From assembly GCA_964620345.1 (NCBI GenBank), contig CAZUHK010000029.1, forward strand, positions 1 to 21,293: a stretch of 21,293 nucleotides of DNA, in the 5' to 3' direction. The translations under genes and the position numbers were made by a program. A model generated the notes under the pieces. It saw only the letters and a program-made list of their open reading frames with translations, was not told where the DNA came from and made no database searches. Position 1 is the stretch's first letter, and the number at the start of each line of letters is the position of its first letter. Shown here one piece after another: positions 6,517 through 14,756 of the stretch. This DNA is from CAZUHK01 sp964620345 (GTDB lineage: Bacteria; Planctomycetota; Phycisphaerae; Phycisphaerales; Zrk34).

Positions 6517-9224
6517 CGCGTTGGTCTCCTGGCATGCTCGTCACACGGCGACCCGGTTGCCCGATCGTCGCCTTCGATCAGCAGCGAGGCGATCAGGGAT
6601 GTCCAGCCAAGTTGATGGCTCGCGCCCAGTCCCTTGCCGCTGTCGGCGTGGAAGTATTCGTGGAAGAAGATCAGGTCTCGCCAGCCATCCCGGTCGGCCA
6701 GTGCCCGCAATGACTGGTTGCAGGGGCGGGTTTCCGACTCGCCGGACACAAACAGGCGCAGGCAGCGCGAGGCGATTTCGTCAGCCGCCTGGTCGAGCGT
6801 GAGCGGCGCGCCTTCGGACTCGGGGCTGGCAACGGTCAGTCGGTCGCCGTAGAAGTACCCATACTGTCGCAGGGCGTGGATGAACAGGTAGTTGATGGGC
6901 AGCCAGACCGGTCCTCGCCAGTTCGAATTGCCGCCGAACATTGCCGACTGCGATTCACCCGGCTCGTAGGCCACGCGGCACGACGCTTGGTCCATCTGCA
7001 TCGTGAACGGGTGCTGCTCGTGCCAGCGCGACAGCGACCGGACGCCGAACGGCGAGAGAAATTCCTGCTCGCTCATCATCAACCACACCGCACGCCGCAG
7101 CCGATCTTCGGACGGAATGGCCAGGAGTCGATGGGCACCGCTGCACTCGTGTTCGGTGTCCAATTCGAGGTAGCTGACCTGTCGGGCAAGATCGGCACGA
7201 TTCTCAAGAAACCAGTTCAAGCGTTTCTTGAAGCCCGGCAGACGGTCGATCGTGGACTGTTCGAGCACCTCCACCGCGGCGATCGGCAGCAGCCCGACGA
7301 TCGAGCGGATGGGCAGCGGCATGCTCCGGTCGTCGATGTGCATTTCGTCACGATACAGGCCCGCCCGCTCATCCCACAGCCCGTGGCCGCCGATGGTGTT
7401 GATCGCATCGCAGACCGCGATGAAATGTTCAAAGAACTTGGACGCCAGGTCTTCGTAGACCGAATCGACCTGGGCCAGTTCCAGCGCAATACCAAGCATG
7501 TTGGCGCAGTAGAAGCCCATCCAGGCGGTGGCGTCGGCCTGCTCGAGCCGCACGCCCGGCGGCAGTTCTGACCGGTCGATCACGGCGATGTTGTCGAGCC
7601 CCAGAAACCCGCCGGAGAAGATGTTGCGGCCCTCGGCGTCTTTGCGGTTGACCCACCAGGTGAAATTCAGCAGCAGTTTCTGGAAGCAGCGGGCGAGGAA
7701 GTCGTGGTCCGGCGTGCCCCGTCGGGCCGCATCGATCTCAAACACCCGTCGGCAGGCCCAGGCGTGCACCGGCGGGTTGGCGTCGCTGAGGTTCATCTCG
7801 TACGCCGGCAGTTGCCCATTGGGATGCATGTACCACTCGCGAAGGAACAGCACACACTGCTTCTTCGCGAAGTCCGGATCGACCAGTGCCATCGGGATCA
7901 TTTGGAATCCCAGATCCCACGATGCATACCAAGGGAATTCCCATTTGTCGGGCACGCTGATCACGTCGCGGTTGAACAGATGCGGCCAGTCGGCATTGGG
8001 GCCAGCGCGGCGCTGCGGTGGAGGTGTTGGCTCGTTCGGATCCCCGTCCAGCCAGTCCGCGACCACGTAGTGATAGAACTGCTTGCTCCACAGCAACCCC
8101 GCGAGCGCCCGATGGGCCACGTCTTGATGTTCCGCGGGCAGCGCCTCGGGAATCACCGTTTCGATGTATTGGCGCGCTTCCCGCCGGCGGCGCGTCATCG
8201 TGCTTGCGAATGAGCGGCCCAGCGCTGCATGTGCTGCGTCTACTTCAGTCGAGCGCAGACGCAGACGCACCTCAACCTGCCCTCCGCCGGCCGGCGCACT
8301 CAGCTCGTACAGCAGACCGGCCTTCGTTCCCGTCCGTTCGGGATTCACCGCCTCGTGGTTGCCGGCAACGACGTACTCATGAAACGCGTCCTTGACGTAC
8401 CGCGTCGAGTTGTCCGCCTCGAACAACCGGCGTCGGTTGGTGTGATTATCCGTGAACAGCGCCACGGGCGTTTGGCCATCCGGGCCGTCGGTGAAGTGCA
8501 GGTCGAATCGGCCGAGCGTTTCGTGCTCCGTTGCGATCACCTGGTCCTCCAGCCACAAATGCGGCTTGAGCGTGCATCCCTCGTGCCCACACCCCCAGGA
8601 CCAGGTGTTGCGGAACCACAGCGTGGGGATCAGGTACAGCGTCGCTTGCTCGGGGCCGCGGTTGGTCACGGTCAAACGGATCAGGATGTCGTTGGGAGCG
8701 GCCTTGGCATACTCGGCTTGAATGTCCCACAACCGGTCGTCCTCGAACACGCCGGTATCGACCAGTTCGTACTCGGCCTGCGTACGATCGCGCCGTCGAT
8801 TCTCGTCGATCAACTGCGGATAGGGGAACGCCGCCTGCGGATAGCGGTACATGGCCCGGCAATACGAATAGGTCGGCGTGGCGTCGAGGTACTGATGGAT
8901 TTCCTTGACGTCTTCGCCGTGGTTGCCTTGCGGGTTGGACAGGCCGAACAATCGCTCTTTGAGGATCGGGTCGTGCCCGTTCCACAGCGCCAGGGCGAAG
9001 CAGAGGCGGCACTGTCGATCGCACCAGCCCAGCAGGCCGTCTTCGCCCCATCGATAGGCCCGACTGCGTGCATGATCGTGCGGGAAGTGGTGCCAGAAGG
9101 CGCCGTCGGCCGAGTAGTCTTCGCGGACCGTTCCCCACTGGCGTTCGGACAGGTACGGACCCCATCGCTTCCAGTTTTCCCGGCGGTCTCGCTCCCGCTG
9201 GAGTCTTCGCCCCTCAACGGTCAT
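6513..9224 (-). CDS. GH63 / MGH1-type glycoside hydrolase (glucosidase)
   Basis: The 903-residue protein belongs to the large glucosidase branch of GH63 (alpha/alpha)6-barrel enzymes. Recognisable landmarks are the N-terminal REDYSADG..W..FPHDHARSRAYRWGEDG block (about residues 35-63), the ASWDLGFQMIPMAL block with candidate catalytic acid Asp437, SNWRGPVWLPINYLF, and the C-terminal EYFHADSGKGLGASHQLGW block with candidate base Glu856. No signal peptide is present, so it is probably cytoplasmic and acts on an internal alpha-glucoside or storage/solute sugar; the substrate cannot be told from sequence. The start at 9224 is chosen for the AGAGGATCGCG ribosome binding site and because the conserved sequence starts shortly after. 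It overlaps the HD-GYP gene by 11 bases and nrtS by 4. Confidence 0.9.
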   Translation of the reverse strand: MTVEGRRLQRERDRRENWKRWGPYLSERQWGTVREDYSADGAFWHHFPHDHARSRAYRWGEDGLLGWCDRQCRLCFALALWNGHDPILKERLFGLSNPQGNHGEDVKEIHQYLDATPTYSYCRAMYRYPQAAFPYPQLIDENRRRDRTQAEYELVDTGVFEDDRLWDIQAEYAKAAPNDILIRLTVTNRGPEQATLYLIPTLWFRNTWSWGCGHEGCTLKPHLWLEDQVIATEHETLGRFDLHFTDGPDGQTPVALFTDNHTNRRRLFEADNSTRYVKDAFHEYVVAGNHEAVNPERTGTKAGLLYELSAPAGGGQVEVRLRLRSTEVDAAHAALGRSFASTMTRRRREARQYIETVIPEALPAEHQDVAHRALAGLLWSKQFYHYVVADWLDGDPNEPTPPPQRRAGPNADWPHLFNRDVISVPDKWEFPWYASWDLGFQMIPMALVDPDFAKKQCVLFLREWYMHPNGQLPAYEMNLSDANPPVHAWACRRVFEIDAARRGTPDHDFLARCFQKLLLNFTWWVNRKDAEGRNIFSGGFLGLDNIAVIDRSELPPGVRLEQADATAWMGFYCANMLGIALELAQVDSVYEDLASKFFEHFIAVCDAINTIGGHGLWDERAGLYRDEMHIDDRSMPLPIRSIVGLLPIAAVEVLEQSTIDRLPGFKKRLNWFLENRADLARQVSYLELDTEHECSGAHRLLAIPSEDRLRRAVWLMMSEQEFLSPFGVRSLSRWHEQHPFTMQMDQASCRVAYEPGESQSAMFGGNSNWRGPVWLPINYLFIHALRQYGYFYGDRLTVASPESEGAPLTLDQAADEIASRCLRLFVSGESETRPCNQSLRALADRDGWRDLIFFHEYFHADSGKGLGASHQLGWTSLIASLLIEGDDRATGSPCDEHARRPTR

Positions 9225-10437
9225 CGCGATCCTCTGCGTGTGTGACCCGGGCGGTGGATTGCGAGGGCGCCATTGCATCTTTCTTTGGGTTTGCCGGCAT
9301 GTCCCGGTTGACGACTTCAGGTTGTGCCGACTTCGCATTCGTGGACGATGCGGACAGCATACAGCAATAGGCGATCGGATCGATATCATCGCGGCGCACA
9401 CACTGAACAAATGCGTCCACCACGCATGGCTGAAACAGCGTGCCGGCGTGCTCGGTGAGGTAGTTCACGGCCCGGTCGGTGGGCCATGGGGCTTTGTAGG
9501 GACGTGCGGACACCAGCGCATCAAACACATCGGCAACGCGGACGATACGGGCGGCTTGAGGGATCGCTTCGCCGCGCAGGCCGTCCGGATAGCCGCTGCC
9601 GTCCCAGTTCTCATGGTGGCTGCGGGCGATCTGCCGGGCCAGGGCGAACGTCGGCTTATCGGGGAACATGCGTTCGCCGGCGAGCGTGTGCTCCTCAACC
9701 CGCCGCCGCTGCTGAGCCGAGAGCGGGCCCTCCTTCTGAAGAATCGCGTCGGGAACGCGCAGTTTGCCCACATCGTGCAGGATGGCGGCCGAGGAAATGT
9801 CGTCGGCGTCGGCGCCACTGATGCCAAGCGCGGTCGCGACCGCCCGGGTGTACGCGGCGATTCGCCTCAGGTGCGCCCCCGTCTGCTCATCACGGGCTTC
9901 GCTGGCCATCGCGAGCATGTAAACCGCATCGAAGTAGGCGTCGCGCAACGCCATGGCGGTCTGCACGTCCGATCCATCGGTCATCTGCAACTGATGCCGC
10001 AGACGCAGGGCTTCTTCGATCACCGTATCCGACAGCCGACTGATATGCGTACACAACTCATGCCATCCCTCCTCGGAGCGTTTCAACGCCGTGACATCCG
10101 TGAGCGTGACGATAGCCAGTTCGCCCGAAGCCGCCGGGAGGCCGCTTTGGGATCGGCTCTCGATCACCAGACGAATCGTCCCGCCTCCGCACCGTATGAC
10201 ATGCAACTGGTCCGTCTGCGCTTGGCCACCTTTGCCCTGGGCGTACGGAATCTCCTCGCCAAGGACAAACTCTGTCAGTTGGCGACCGACAAGATGGTCC
10301 ATGTCCCGGCCAACCAGCTCGCACATCGCTTCGTTGACCGCATAAATGGCATCGTCGTCATCGATCGCCAGAGCGGGGCATGGAATCATCGTCAGCAGCG
10401 ACGAGGGAGTCACAGTTTGGGTCTGACGTCCGTTCAT
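9214..10437 (-). CDS. PAS-HD-GYP cyclic-di-GMP phosphodiesterase
   Basis: The 407-residue protein has a PAS-like sensor domain at about residues 12-120 (FxVNEAMCELVG, a conserved NEA loop and VTLTDVTALKRSEE at its end), a helical linker and an HD-GYP domain at about 170-350. The HD pair is His221-Asp222 (AAILHDVGKL), and the GYP loop is intact (HHENWDGSGYPDGLRGE, 274-290), so c-di-GMP hydrolysis is expected. No membrane segment is seen, so it should be a cytoplasmic sensor-effector. A tail of about 40 polar residues follows the domain and may be disordered. An in-frame ATG ten codons upstream also exists, but the start at 10437 has the better ribosome binding site. It lies between a DUF2934-like gene and the GH63 gene in a tightly packed operon. 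Confidence 0.92.
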   Translation of the reverse strand: MNGRQTQTVTPSSLLTMIPCPALAIDDDDAIYAVNEAMCELVGRDMDHLVGRQLTEFVLGEEIPYAQGKGGQAQTDQLHVIRCGGGTIRLVIESRSQSGLPAASGELAIVTLTDVTALKRSEEGWHELCTHISRLSDTVIEEALRLRHQLQMTDGSDVQTAMALRDAYFDAVYMLAMASEARDEQTGAHLRRIAAYTRAVATALGISGADADDISSAAILHDVGKLRVPDAILQKEGPLSAQQRRRVEEHTLAGERMFPDKPTFALARQIARSHHENWDGSGYPDGLRGEAIPQAARIVRVADVFDALVSARPYKAPWPTDRAVNYLTEHAGTLFQPCVVDAFVQCVRRDDIDPIAYCCMLSASSTNAKSAQPEVVNRDMPANPKKDAMAPSQSTARVTHAEDRDDR

Positions 10438-10444
10438 TGGCCCG

Positions 10445-10449
10445 TCCTC
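10445..10449 (-). promoter_or_regulatory. Ribosome binding site deciding the HD-GYP start
   Basis: GAGGA lies 7 bases before the ATG at 10437 and overlaps the TGA stop of the preceding small gene. Upstream of the alternative ATG at 10467 no purine-rich site is seen, which favours the shorter protein and suggests translational coupling. Confidence 0.6.
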
Positions 10450-10639
10450 ACATGCGTTGCTTTGCATCCGCTACTTGCGCTGTATGCTCGTGAAGCAACT
10501 GTCGCTCGGCCTGTAGCCAGCGTTTAAGTTCCCGCCCGCCGGACATCGCTCGTCCACATGGATCGCTTATGCATGCCCGAGGCGCGATAACTTCGTGGTC
10601 CACACCGTTGTTGTCCTGCGTTTTCTTCCGTGCTGCCAT
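10448..10639 (-). CDS. Small DUF2934-like protein
   Basis: The 63-residue protein has a basic, polar N-terminus (MAARKKTQD) and a second half resembling DUF2934: an IAPRA element, a glycine-containing turn (SGGREL) and the typical end KRWLQAERQLL. DUF2934 proteins are short and of unknown function, common in environmental bacteria. The middle (CISDPCGRAM) departs from the usual aromatic YxxW-type stretch, so the copy is divergent. It is supported as a real gene by a good ribosome binding site (AAGGAACGCC) and by its position 12 bases after the hydrolase-OsmC gene and 10 bases before the HD-GYP gene. Confidence 0.6.
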   Translation of the reverse strand: MAARKKTQDNNGVDHEVIAPRACISDPCGRAMSGGRELKRWLQAERQLLHEHTAQVADAKQRM

Positions 10640-10651
10640 GGGGGCGTTCCT

Positions 10652-11896
10652 TCATCGAGATGCCGCGTGCGACCCGCCAACGTAATCCGTTTTATCCATG
10701 AGAGACGTCGCGACATGGATATCGCTGATCAGCGTCCGGTGAACCGGGCATTTGTTCGCGATCTCCAACAGCCGCTGTCGCTGGTCGTCATCCAGGGCGC
10801 CGGCAAGGCCGACCTGCCTGTGAATTCGATCGAGCTGTCTGTTCCGATCATCGCACCCGTCGCAATCGTCGGCGTGGACACGTTCGTGACGCAGCGCGAT
10901 CTCGACGTGTTCCAGCGGCCATTGCTTGCGATCGGCGTACATCCGCAGCGTGATCGCGGTGCAACTGCCCAACGCCGACAGCAGCAGGTCATAGGGCGTG
11001 GGCCCGCGATCGCCGCCGCCGATCGATTCGGGCTCATCGGACATCCACACATGCTCGCCGGCCCGGATCGCCTGGGCATATGGGGCCTGGCCCTCGCTCA
11101 CCACGACTGTGTCCTGGGGTGTTTGCTCGTGCTCGGCCGGCTCAATGTAGCGGCGGGTCCAGGCGGCCAGCATGTCGGCGATGAAGCGTGCGTCCCGGTC
11201 TCGCGTGACCAGGTGGTCGGCGTCATCCAGTGAAACGAAGCTCTTGGGGTGCTTGGCCGCCTCGAAAATCTCCCGTGCGTTGTCAACCACAACGATCTGG
11301 TCGCCCGGGGCGTGGAAGATCAGCAGGGGCCGGCCGAGTTGACCAACGCGCTCGGTCAGCGACTGGCTCTGCAGATCTTTAATGAACTGCCGCTTGATGG
11401 TGAAAGGCCGACCGCCGAGTTGGATCGTCGCCTCGCCGTGCGCCTCGATCTGGTCGAGGTGTTGACCGAGCAGGTGCGCGACGTGGGCTGGATCGCTGGG
11501 CGCGCCGATCGTGGCCACGGCCTTGACTTGGGGCAACTGCTCGGCGGCCATCAGGACCGCGGCGCCACCGAGACTGTGTCCGATCAGCACCTGGGGTGCC
11601 GCGTGGGTCTGCGCCAAGCTTCGCGCCGCGGCGACCAGGTCGGCCACGTTGGAGGAAAAGTCGGTGTTGGCGAAGTCGCCCTCACTGTCGCCGAGTCCGG
11701 TGAAGTCGAAACGAAGCACCGCCATGCCCAGATCACACAACGCGCGACTGATATATGTGGCGGCTTTCACCTTGCTGGTGCAGGTGAAGCAATGGGCGAA
11801 CACGACGAACGCCTTGGGCGTTGTGATGGGCGACTCGAGCCGACCCGACAACGTCTGGCCTTCGGTGTTGCGGAACTGGTAGCGGCTGCTCGGCAT
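10652..11896 (-). CDS. Bifunctional alpha/beta hydrolase-OsmC protein
   Basis: The 414-residue protein joins two domains. Residues 1-250 form an alpha/beta hydrolase with nucleophile Ser108 in GHSLGG, candidate Asp199 in HAPGDQIV and His228 in DDADHLV; an HCFTC oxyanion-loop region lies near residue 35. Residues about 265-405 form an OsmC/Ohr-like domain with the two expected redox cysteines, Cys312 (LGSCTAITLRMYA) and Cys383 (NKCPVHRTL). OsmC proteins reduce organic hydroperoxides through such a Cys pair. The fusion is a known arrangement in bacteria; it may release and detoxify peroxidised esters. The start at 11896 has an AGGA 10 bases upstream. An additional DDCDGCDD motif (residues 343-350) in the OsmC part could bind metal or be redox active. 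It is the second gene of the downstream operon, 51 bases after a DUF3179 gene. Confidence 0.92.
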   Translation of the reverse strand: MPSSRYQFRNTEGQTLSGRLESPITTPKAFVVFAHCFTCTSKVKAATYISRALCDLGMAVLRFDFTGLGDSEGDFANTDFSSNVADLVAAARSLAQTHAAPQVLIGHSLGGAAVLMAAEQLPQVKAVATIGAPSDPAHVAHLLGQHLDQIEAHGEATIQLGGRPFTIKRQFIKDLQSQSLTERVGQLGRPLLIFHAPGDQIVVVDNAREIFEAAKHPKSFVSLDDADHLVTRDRDARFIADMLAAWTRRYIEPAEHEQTPQDTVVVSEGQAPYAQAIRAGEHVWMSDEPESIGGGDRGPTPYDLLLSALGSCTAITLRMYADRKQWPLEHVEIALRHERVHADDCDGCDDRNRQLDRIHRQVGLAGALDDDQRQRLLEIANKCPVHRTLISDIHVATSLMDKTDYVGGSHAASR

Positions 11897-11947
11897 GGTC
11901 GTGCGATCCTGTTCCCGGGCGCCGCGCCCGGTCGGCATGGTGCGATC

Positions 11948-12883
11948 TCACCGCAGCGTATTCTGGCCCCAGCGCGGCGCGATCATGGGCGGTTCGGCCG
12001 CGTCGACGACCGACTCGGTCGGGGGCGGTTCGAGGCGCGGCCATCGCTCGGGCCGCTCGAAATCCTGTCCACGTTGGAGCACCATCGCGTGCGGATATTT
12101 CCCCACGATCTCGCCCCACGTGGTCTGCGACCAGTGCGCCTTGTCCAGCAGCTTGAGCGGCCGATCGACCAGGGGCCCGGAGACCGCTTTGCCGATCGGC
12201 GGCCACCACAGACTTTCGGTTTCTCGATCCCACAGGACGAACGCATCGCGACCATCCCAGACGTCCGCGTCGGCGTAGGTGTAGCCGCTCAAGGCGAAGG
12301 TCAGCGCATGCTCGCCCAGCCGGCGGTCGTACACCGCGCCCAGGTCCGCGAGGATGCAGTACGCGGCGAAGATCGGCACGCCGGCCACCACGTCGTTGAC
12401 CACTTCGTGACGGATCAGCAACTCGACCGGATAGACCCGGACCTCGTTCTCGATGCGAACCGTGAGCACGCGATCGTCCGGGGCCAGCCATTCGCCGACC
12501 TCGTCCGCCGCGACGAACATCGGCTCGATCAGGGCCGGGAACGCCTCCCGCCCGATGCCGTATTTGAGCTGAGCGGGGTTGAGTCGGAACGTGGCGATGT
12601 CGAAATGCATCGACTCGTCCTCGCCGCCGCGCAGCAGGCGGGCGCCATCGTCGCGTTCGATCACGTGCGACGCGGGGCGCGGCGGCGCAAACCGGCCGCT
12701 GGAAAATCCGCGGACGCGGCCCCGCGAATCGTGAAAGTAGCCCGGCAGCAGATACACCAGAGCGAAGTGGCCAAGCAGCAGCACGAACACGATGTGGTAC
12801 ATGATCCGCAGGCGTCTGCGGCTGGCATCGCTCAGGCCGGCGAATCGGCGTGATGCACGCGCACGATCGGGGTCAGGCGTCAT
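11948..12883 (-). CDS. Membrane-anchored DUF3179 protein lacking CxxC
   Basis: The 311-residue protein has a basic N-terminus, one transmembrane segment at about residues 28-48 (MYHIVFVLLLGHFALVYLL) and an exported DUF3179 domain from about 95 onward. Domain landmarks are the YPVELLIRHEVVND block, VPIFAAYCILADLGAVYDRR, FALSGYTYADADVWDGRDAF and LWWPPIGKAVSG. In typical DUF3179 proteins, and in the paralogous domain at 15178-17130, the YC position starts a YCPLC motif. Here it is YCILA, so only Cys176 remains and CxxC redox or metal chemistry is unlikely. The function of DUF3179 is not established. The gene starts 31 bases after the His-rich gene and leads into the hydrolase-OsmC gene. It may be a structural or regulatory partner of the intact DUF3179 domain. 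Confidence 0.85.
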   Translation of the reverse strand: MTPDPDRARASRRFAGLSDASRRRLRIMYHIVFVLLLGHFALVYLLPGYFHDSRGRVRGFSSGRFAPPRPASHVIERDDGARLLRGGEDESMHFDIATFRLNPAQLKYGIGREAFPALIEPMFVAADEVGEWLAPDDRVLTVRIENEVRVYPVELLIRHEVVNDVVAGVPIFAAYCILADLGAVYDRRLGEHALTFALSGYTYADADVWDGRDAFVLWDRETESLWWPPIGKAVSGPLVDRPLKLLDKAHWSQTTWGEIVGKYPHAMVLQRGQDFERPERWPRLEPPPTESVVDAAEPPMIAPRWGQNTLR

Positions 12884-12914
12884 GGCTCGTTCTCATCGGC
12901 ATCCGTGAGGCGAT

Positions 12915-13679
12915 TCAGTACGGATCTTCAGACGCCGGGGGGTGTTGTTGATCGGTCGATGCCGGGGCTTGCGCCTGCGCCAGTCGCTTTAGCGCTTGCA
13001 GCATCAGTCGGCCATCGTCGGTGTCCTGATACTCGTAGCGTTCGATCAGCTTCTGAACAATGGTCTGGGCAACCGGTGCGTGCCGATCGAGCACATCGGG
13101 TTCGTACTTGAGCACCCGGCGCATGGCGTAGGCGGCTTGACCATCATCGCCGCGCATGGCCGCGGACAGGGCATAGCCGAGCTTCGGCTCCCCGTTCTTG
13201 GGCTGCGCCACGGCGGCGCGGGCAAAGGCGTTGAACGCACGGTCGTAGTGCCCGTCCTCGAACAGCCGCCAGCCGTCACGGACAGTGGACGCCGTGGCGT
13301 GTTCCTGTGTATCGGAGGCCAGGGCCTGCGTGGTCGGATAGTCCGAAGCCCCGGTGGTCGTGCGCGGCGCCACGATGATGCGCGCCGTCGAGCGCCGATA
13401 CCGGTAGGGCGAGGCGTAACCGTGGTGGTAATAGCGCGATCGGGCGTGTCGATAAGCGTGATGCCCGTATCCGTGATGGCGCCCGTAGCGGTGGTAACCG
13501 TGGTGGCCGTGGTGCGAGCGGTACCGGTGGTGTCCGTGATGTCCGTGGTGCCCGTGATAACCGAAGCGCAGGTGTACCTGCCCCGGCGTCGGGTCGGTGA
13601 GGATCAGCGCGGCCGCCAGCGCGGCAACGGCGAAGACCCATCGATGGCTCATGCTTGTGTTCTGGTTCTGGCTGAACAT
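12915..13679 (-). CDS. Exported His-rich TPR-like protein
   Basis: The 254-residue protein has a signal peptide (hydrophobic residues 14-27, likely cleaved near 30-35), then a striking stretch at about 41-90 made of HGHHGHH, HHGYHRYG and HHAYRHAR units rich in His, Gly, Tyr and Arg, with no acidic residue. The C-terminal half (about 130-235) is helical with a TPR-like pair (GWRLFEDGHYDRAFNAFARAAVAQP). The His stretch could bind copper, nickel or zinc, or could act as a flexible charged linker; the TPR part would bind a partner. The start at 13679 is set by AAAGGAGCACGCC, which is a strong ribosome binding site. It lies between the YceI gene and the second DUF3179 gene. No specific family was recognised. 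Confidence 0.85.
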   Translation of the reverse strand: MFSQNQNTSMSHRWVFAVAALAAALILTDPTPGQVHLRFGYHGHHGHHGHHRYRSHHGHHGYHRYGRHHGYGHHAYRHARSRYYHHGYASPYRYRRSTARIIVAPRTTTGASDYPTTQALASDTQEHATASTVRDGWRLFEDGHYDRAFNAFARAAVAQPKNGEPKLGYALSAAMRGDDGQAAYAMRRVLKYEPDVLDRHAPVAQTIVQKLIERYEYQDTDDGRLMLQALKRLAQAQAPASTDQQHPPASEDPY

Positions 13680-13732
13680 GGCGTGCTCCTTTCGGGGTCC
13701 ATCGCGGCGGTTGAACGGGCCGCAGGCCTTAA

Positions 13733-13787
13733 GCCGCGGAGGCGGCCGAGCGGTGCACCGTGCATGCCCGACCGACTGCTCCGCGGC
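13733..13787. other. Inverted repeat between YceI and His-rich genes
   Basis: A perfect 9-base inverted repeat (GCCGCGGAG at 13733-13741 and CTCCGCGGC at 13779-13787) encloses a loop that itself holds a 10-base palindrome, CGGTGCACCG at 13751-13760. It sits in the 124-base gap after the YceI stop on the minus strand. There is no T-run, so it is not a classical Rho-independent terminator. It could be an operator, an RNA structure that adjusts expression of the His-rich gene, or a Rho-type end. Confidence 0.35.
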
Positions 13788-13803
13788 CCTGGAGCGACCG
13801 GTT

Positions 13804-14646
13804 TCAACCGCACGGGTTGCAGGGGTTCGCGGCCTTGCCCCCGCACGGGTTGCAGGGATTGGCGGCTTTACCGCCACAGGGGTTGCACGGGTTGGCCGCG
13901 GCCTCGGGGGCCTGGTCGCTGGCGAAGATGCTCACCTCCACCGCGATCGACTCGCTGATCTTTGAGCCGACCACGCCTTCAAAGCCCTTGATGGCGTGAT
14001 CGTTCAGCGGCACTTCGAACTCGGCGCGGATCGCCAGCAGATTGCCCGGCGCCCGGCTGCGAGTCTTTCGGCTCTCCTGGAGATAGACGATTCGCGCAGG
14101 AATCTCACGCTGTTGGGTCACGCCCTTGACGGTCAGCGGACCGACCAGCGTCACGTTGTAGGTCGTAAATCCGTCGCCACGCTTCACCCGCTCCAGATCC
14201 TTTGAGCCGTTGATGGTGAACGTGATGTGCGAGTGTTCCTCGGCGTGCAGCCAGGCCGGGCCCTGCATGTGCTCGTCGCGCAGCGGGATGCCGGTGTCCA
14301 TCTTCTTGACCGGCACCGCGATCGAGCCGCGCAACCCCTTCGACGGGTCGGCCGGGTCGAACACCACGTAGCCGCTGAGCGCGCTGACCGTGCCCACCAT
14401 GTCTTCCAGCGGGGCCTCGCTGGTGAACGTGATGGTGTTGCGCTGCATCGGATCGTTGACGTGGAACACGGTGCCCATCTTCGCGAAGCAGGGGTTCATC
14501 GCGACCGGGGACTTGTCGCCGCAGGGATTGCAGGGGTTGGCGGCCTTTCCGCCGCAGGGGTTGCAGGGGTTTTGCTGGGCCTGCGCGCTGAAGGTCATCA
14601 TCGCCAGCAGCGCGAGCGATCCGGTAAGCAGTGTGAGGGTTTTCAT
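13804..14646 (-). CDS. Exported YceI-like protein with NPCNPCGGKAA repeats at both ends
   Basis: The 280-residue protein has a signal peptide (MKTLTLL..., cleavage expected after AQA at about 23), an N-terminal Cys-rich cap at 26-43 (NPCNPCGGKAA then NPCNPCG), a YceI-like lipocalin-type domain at about 55-245 and a C-terminal cap at 252-280 made of two full NPCNPCGGKAA units plus a third partial one. YceI proteins bind isoprenoid or fatty ligands in the periplasm; domain signs are SALSGYVVFDPADPSKG, IPLRDEHMQG, THITFTI-type strands and LTVKGVTQ. The repeated C-x-x-C units are suited to metal binding or thiol chemistry. The start is set by AAAGGAAC before 14646. It is preceded by a small membrane gene and followed by the His-rich gene in the same direction. 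Confidence 0.9.
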   Translation of the reverse strand: MKTLTLLTGSLALLAMMTFSAQAQQNPCNPCGGKAANPCNPCGDKSPVAMNPCFAKMGTVFHVNDPMQRNTITFTSEAPLEDMVGTVSALSGYVVFDPADPSKGLRGSIAVPVKKMDTGIPLRDEHMQGPAWLHAEEHSHITFTINGSKDLERVKRGDGFTTYNVTLVGPLTVKGVTQQREIPARIVYLQESRKTRSRAPGNLLAIRAEFEVPLNDHAIKGFEGVVGSKISESIAVEVSIFASDQAPEAAANPCNPCGGKAANPCNPCGGKAANPCNPCG

Positions 14647-14756
14647 GTCTGTTCCTTTCGTTAGGGTACGTGTGACGGGGATGAATCGATCAGTTTTCCG
14701 GTCCGGGTGCGGGCGTGAACGCGCCGGCAGGCCCCTGTGTTTGCAGGGTCGGCGGT

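Noticed and set aside
9238..10527. 429-codon open frame on the plus strand opposite the HD-GYP gene
   Set aside because: It is the mirror of a gene with intact catalytic motifs and shows no protein-like features of its own.
11249..12853. 534-codon open frame on the plus strand, antisense to the hydrolase-OsmC and DUF3179 genes
   Set aside because: It is antisense to two well-supported genes, spans the gap between them and has low-complexity Arg/Gly/Ala/Asp content with no domain; GC-rich codon bias leaves such frames open.
13440..13570. Short tandem-like GTGGT/CCGTGATG repeats resembling a repeat array
   Set aside because: They are the codons of the His/Gly/Tyr-rich tract in the exported protein, with irregular units and no spacers, so this is neither a CRISPR array nor a separate element.
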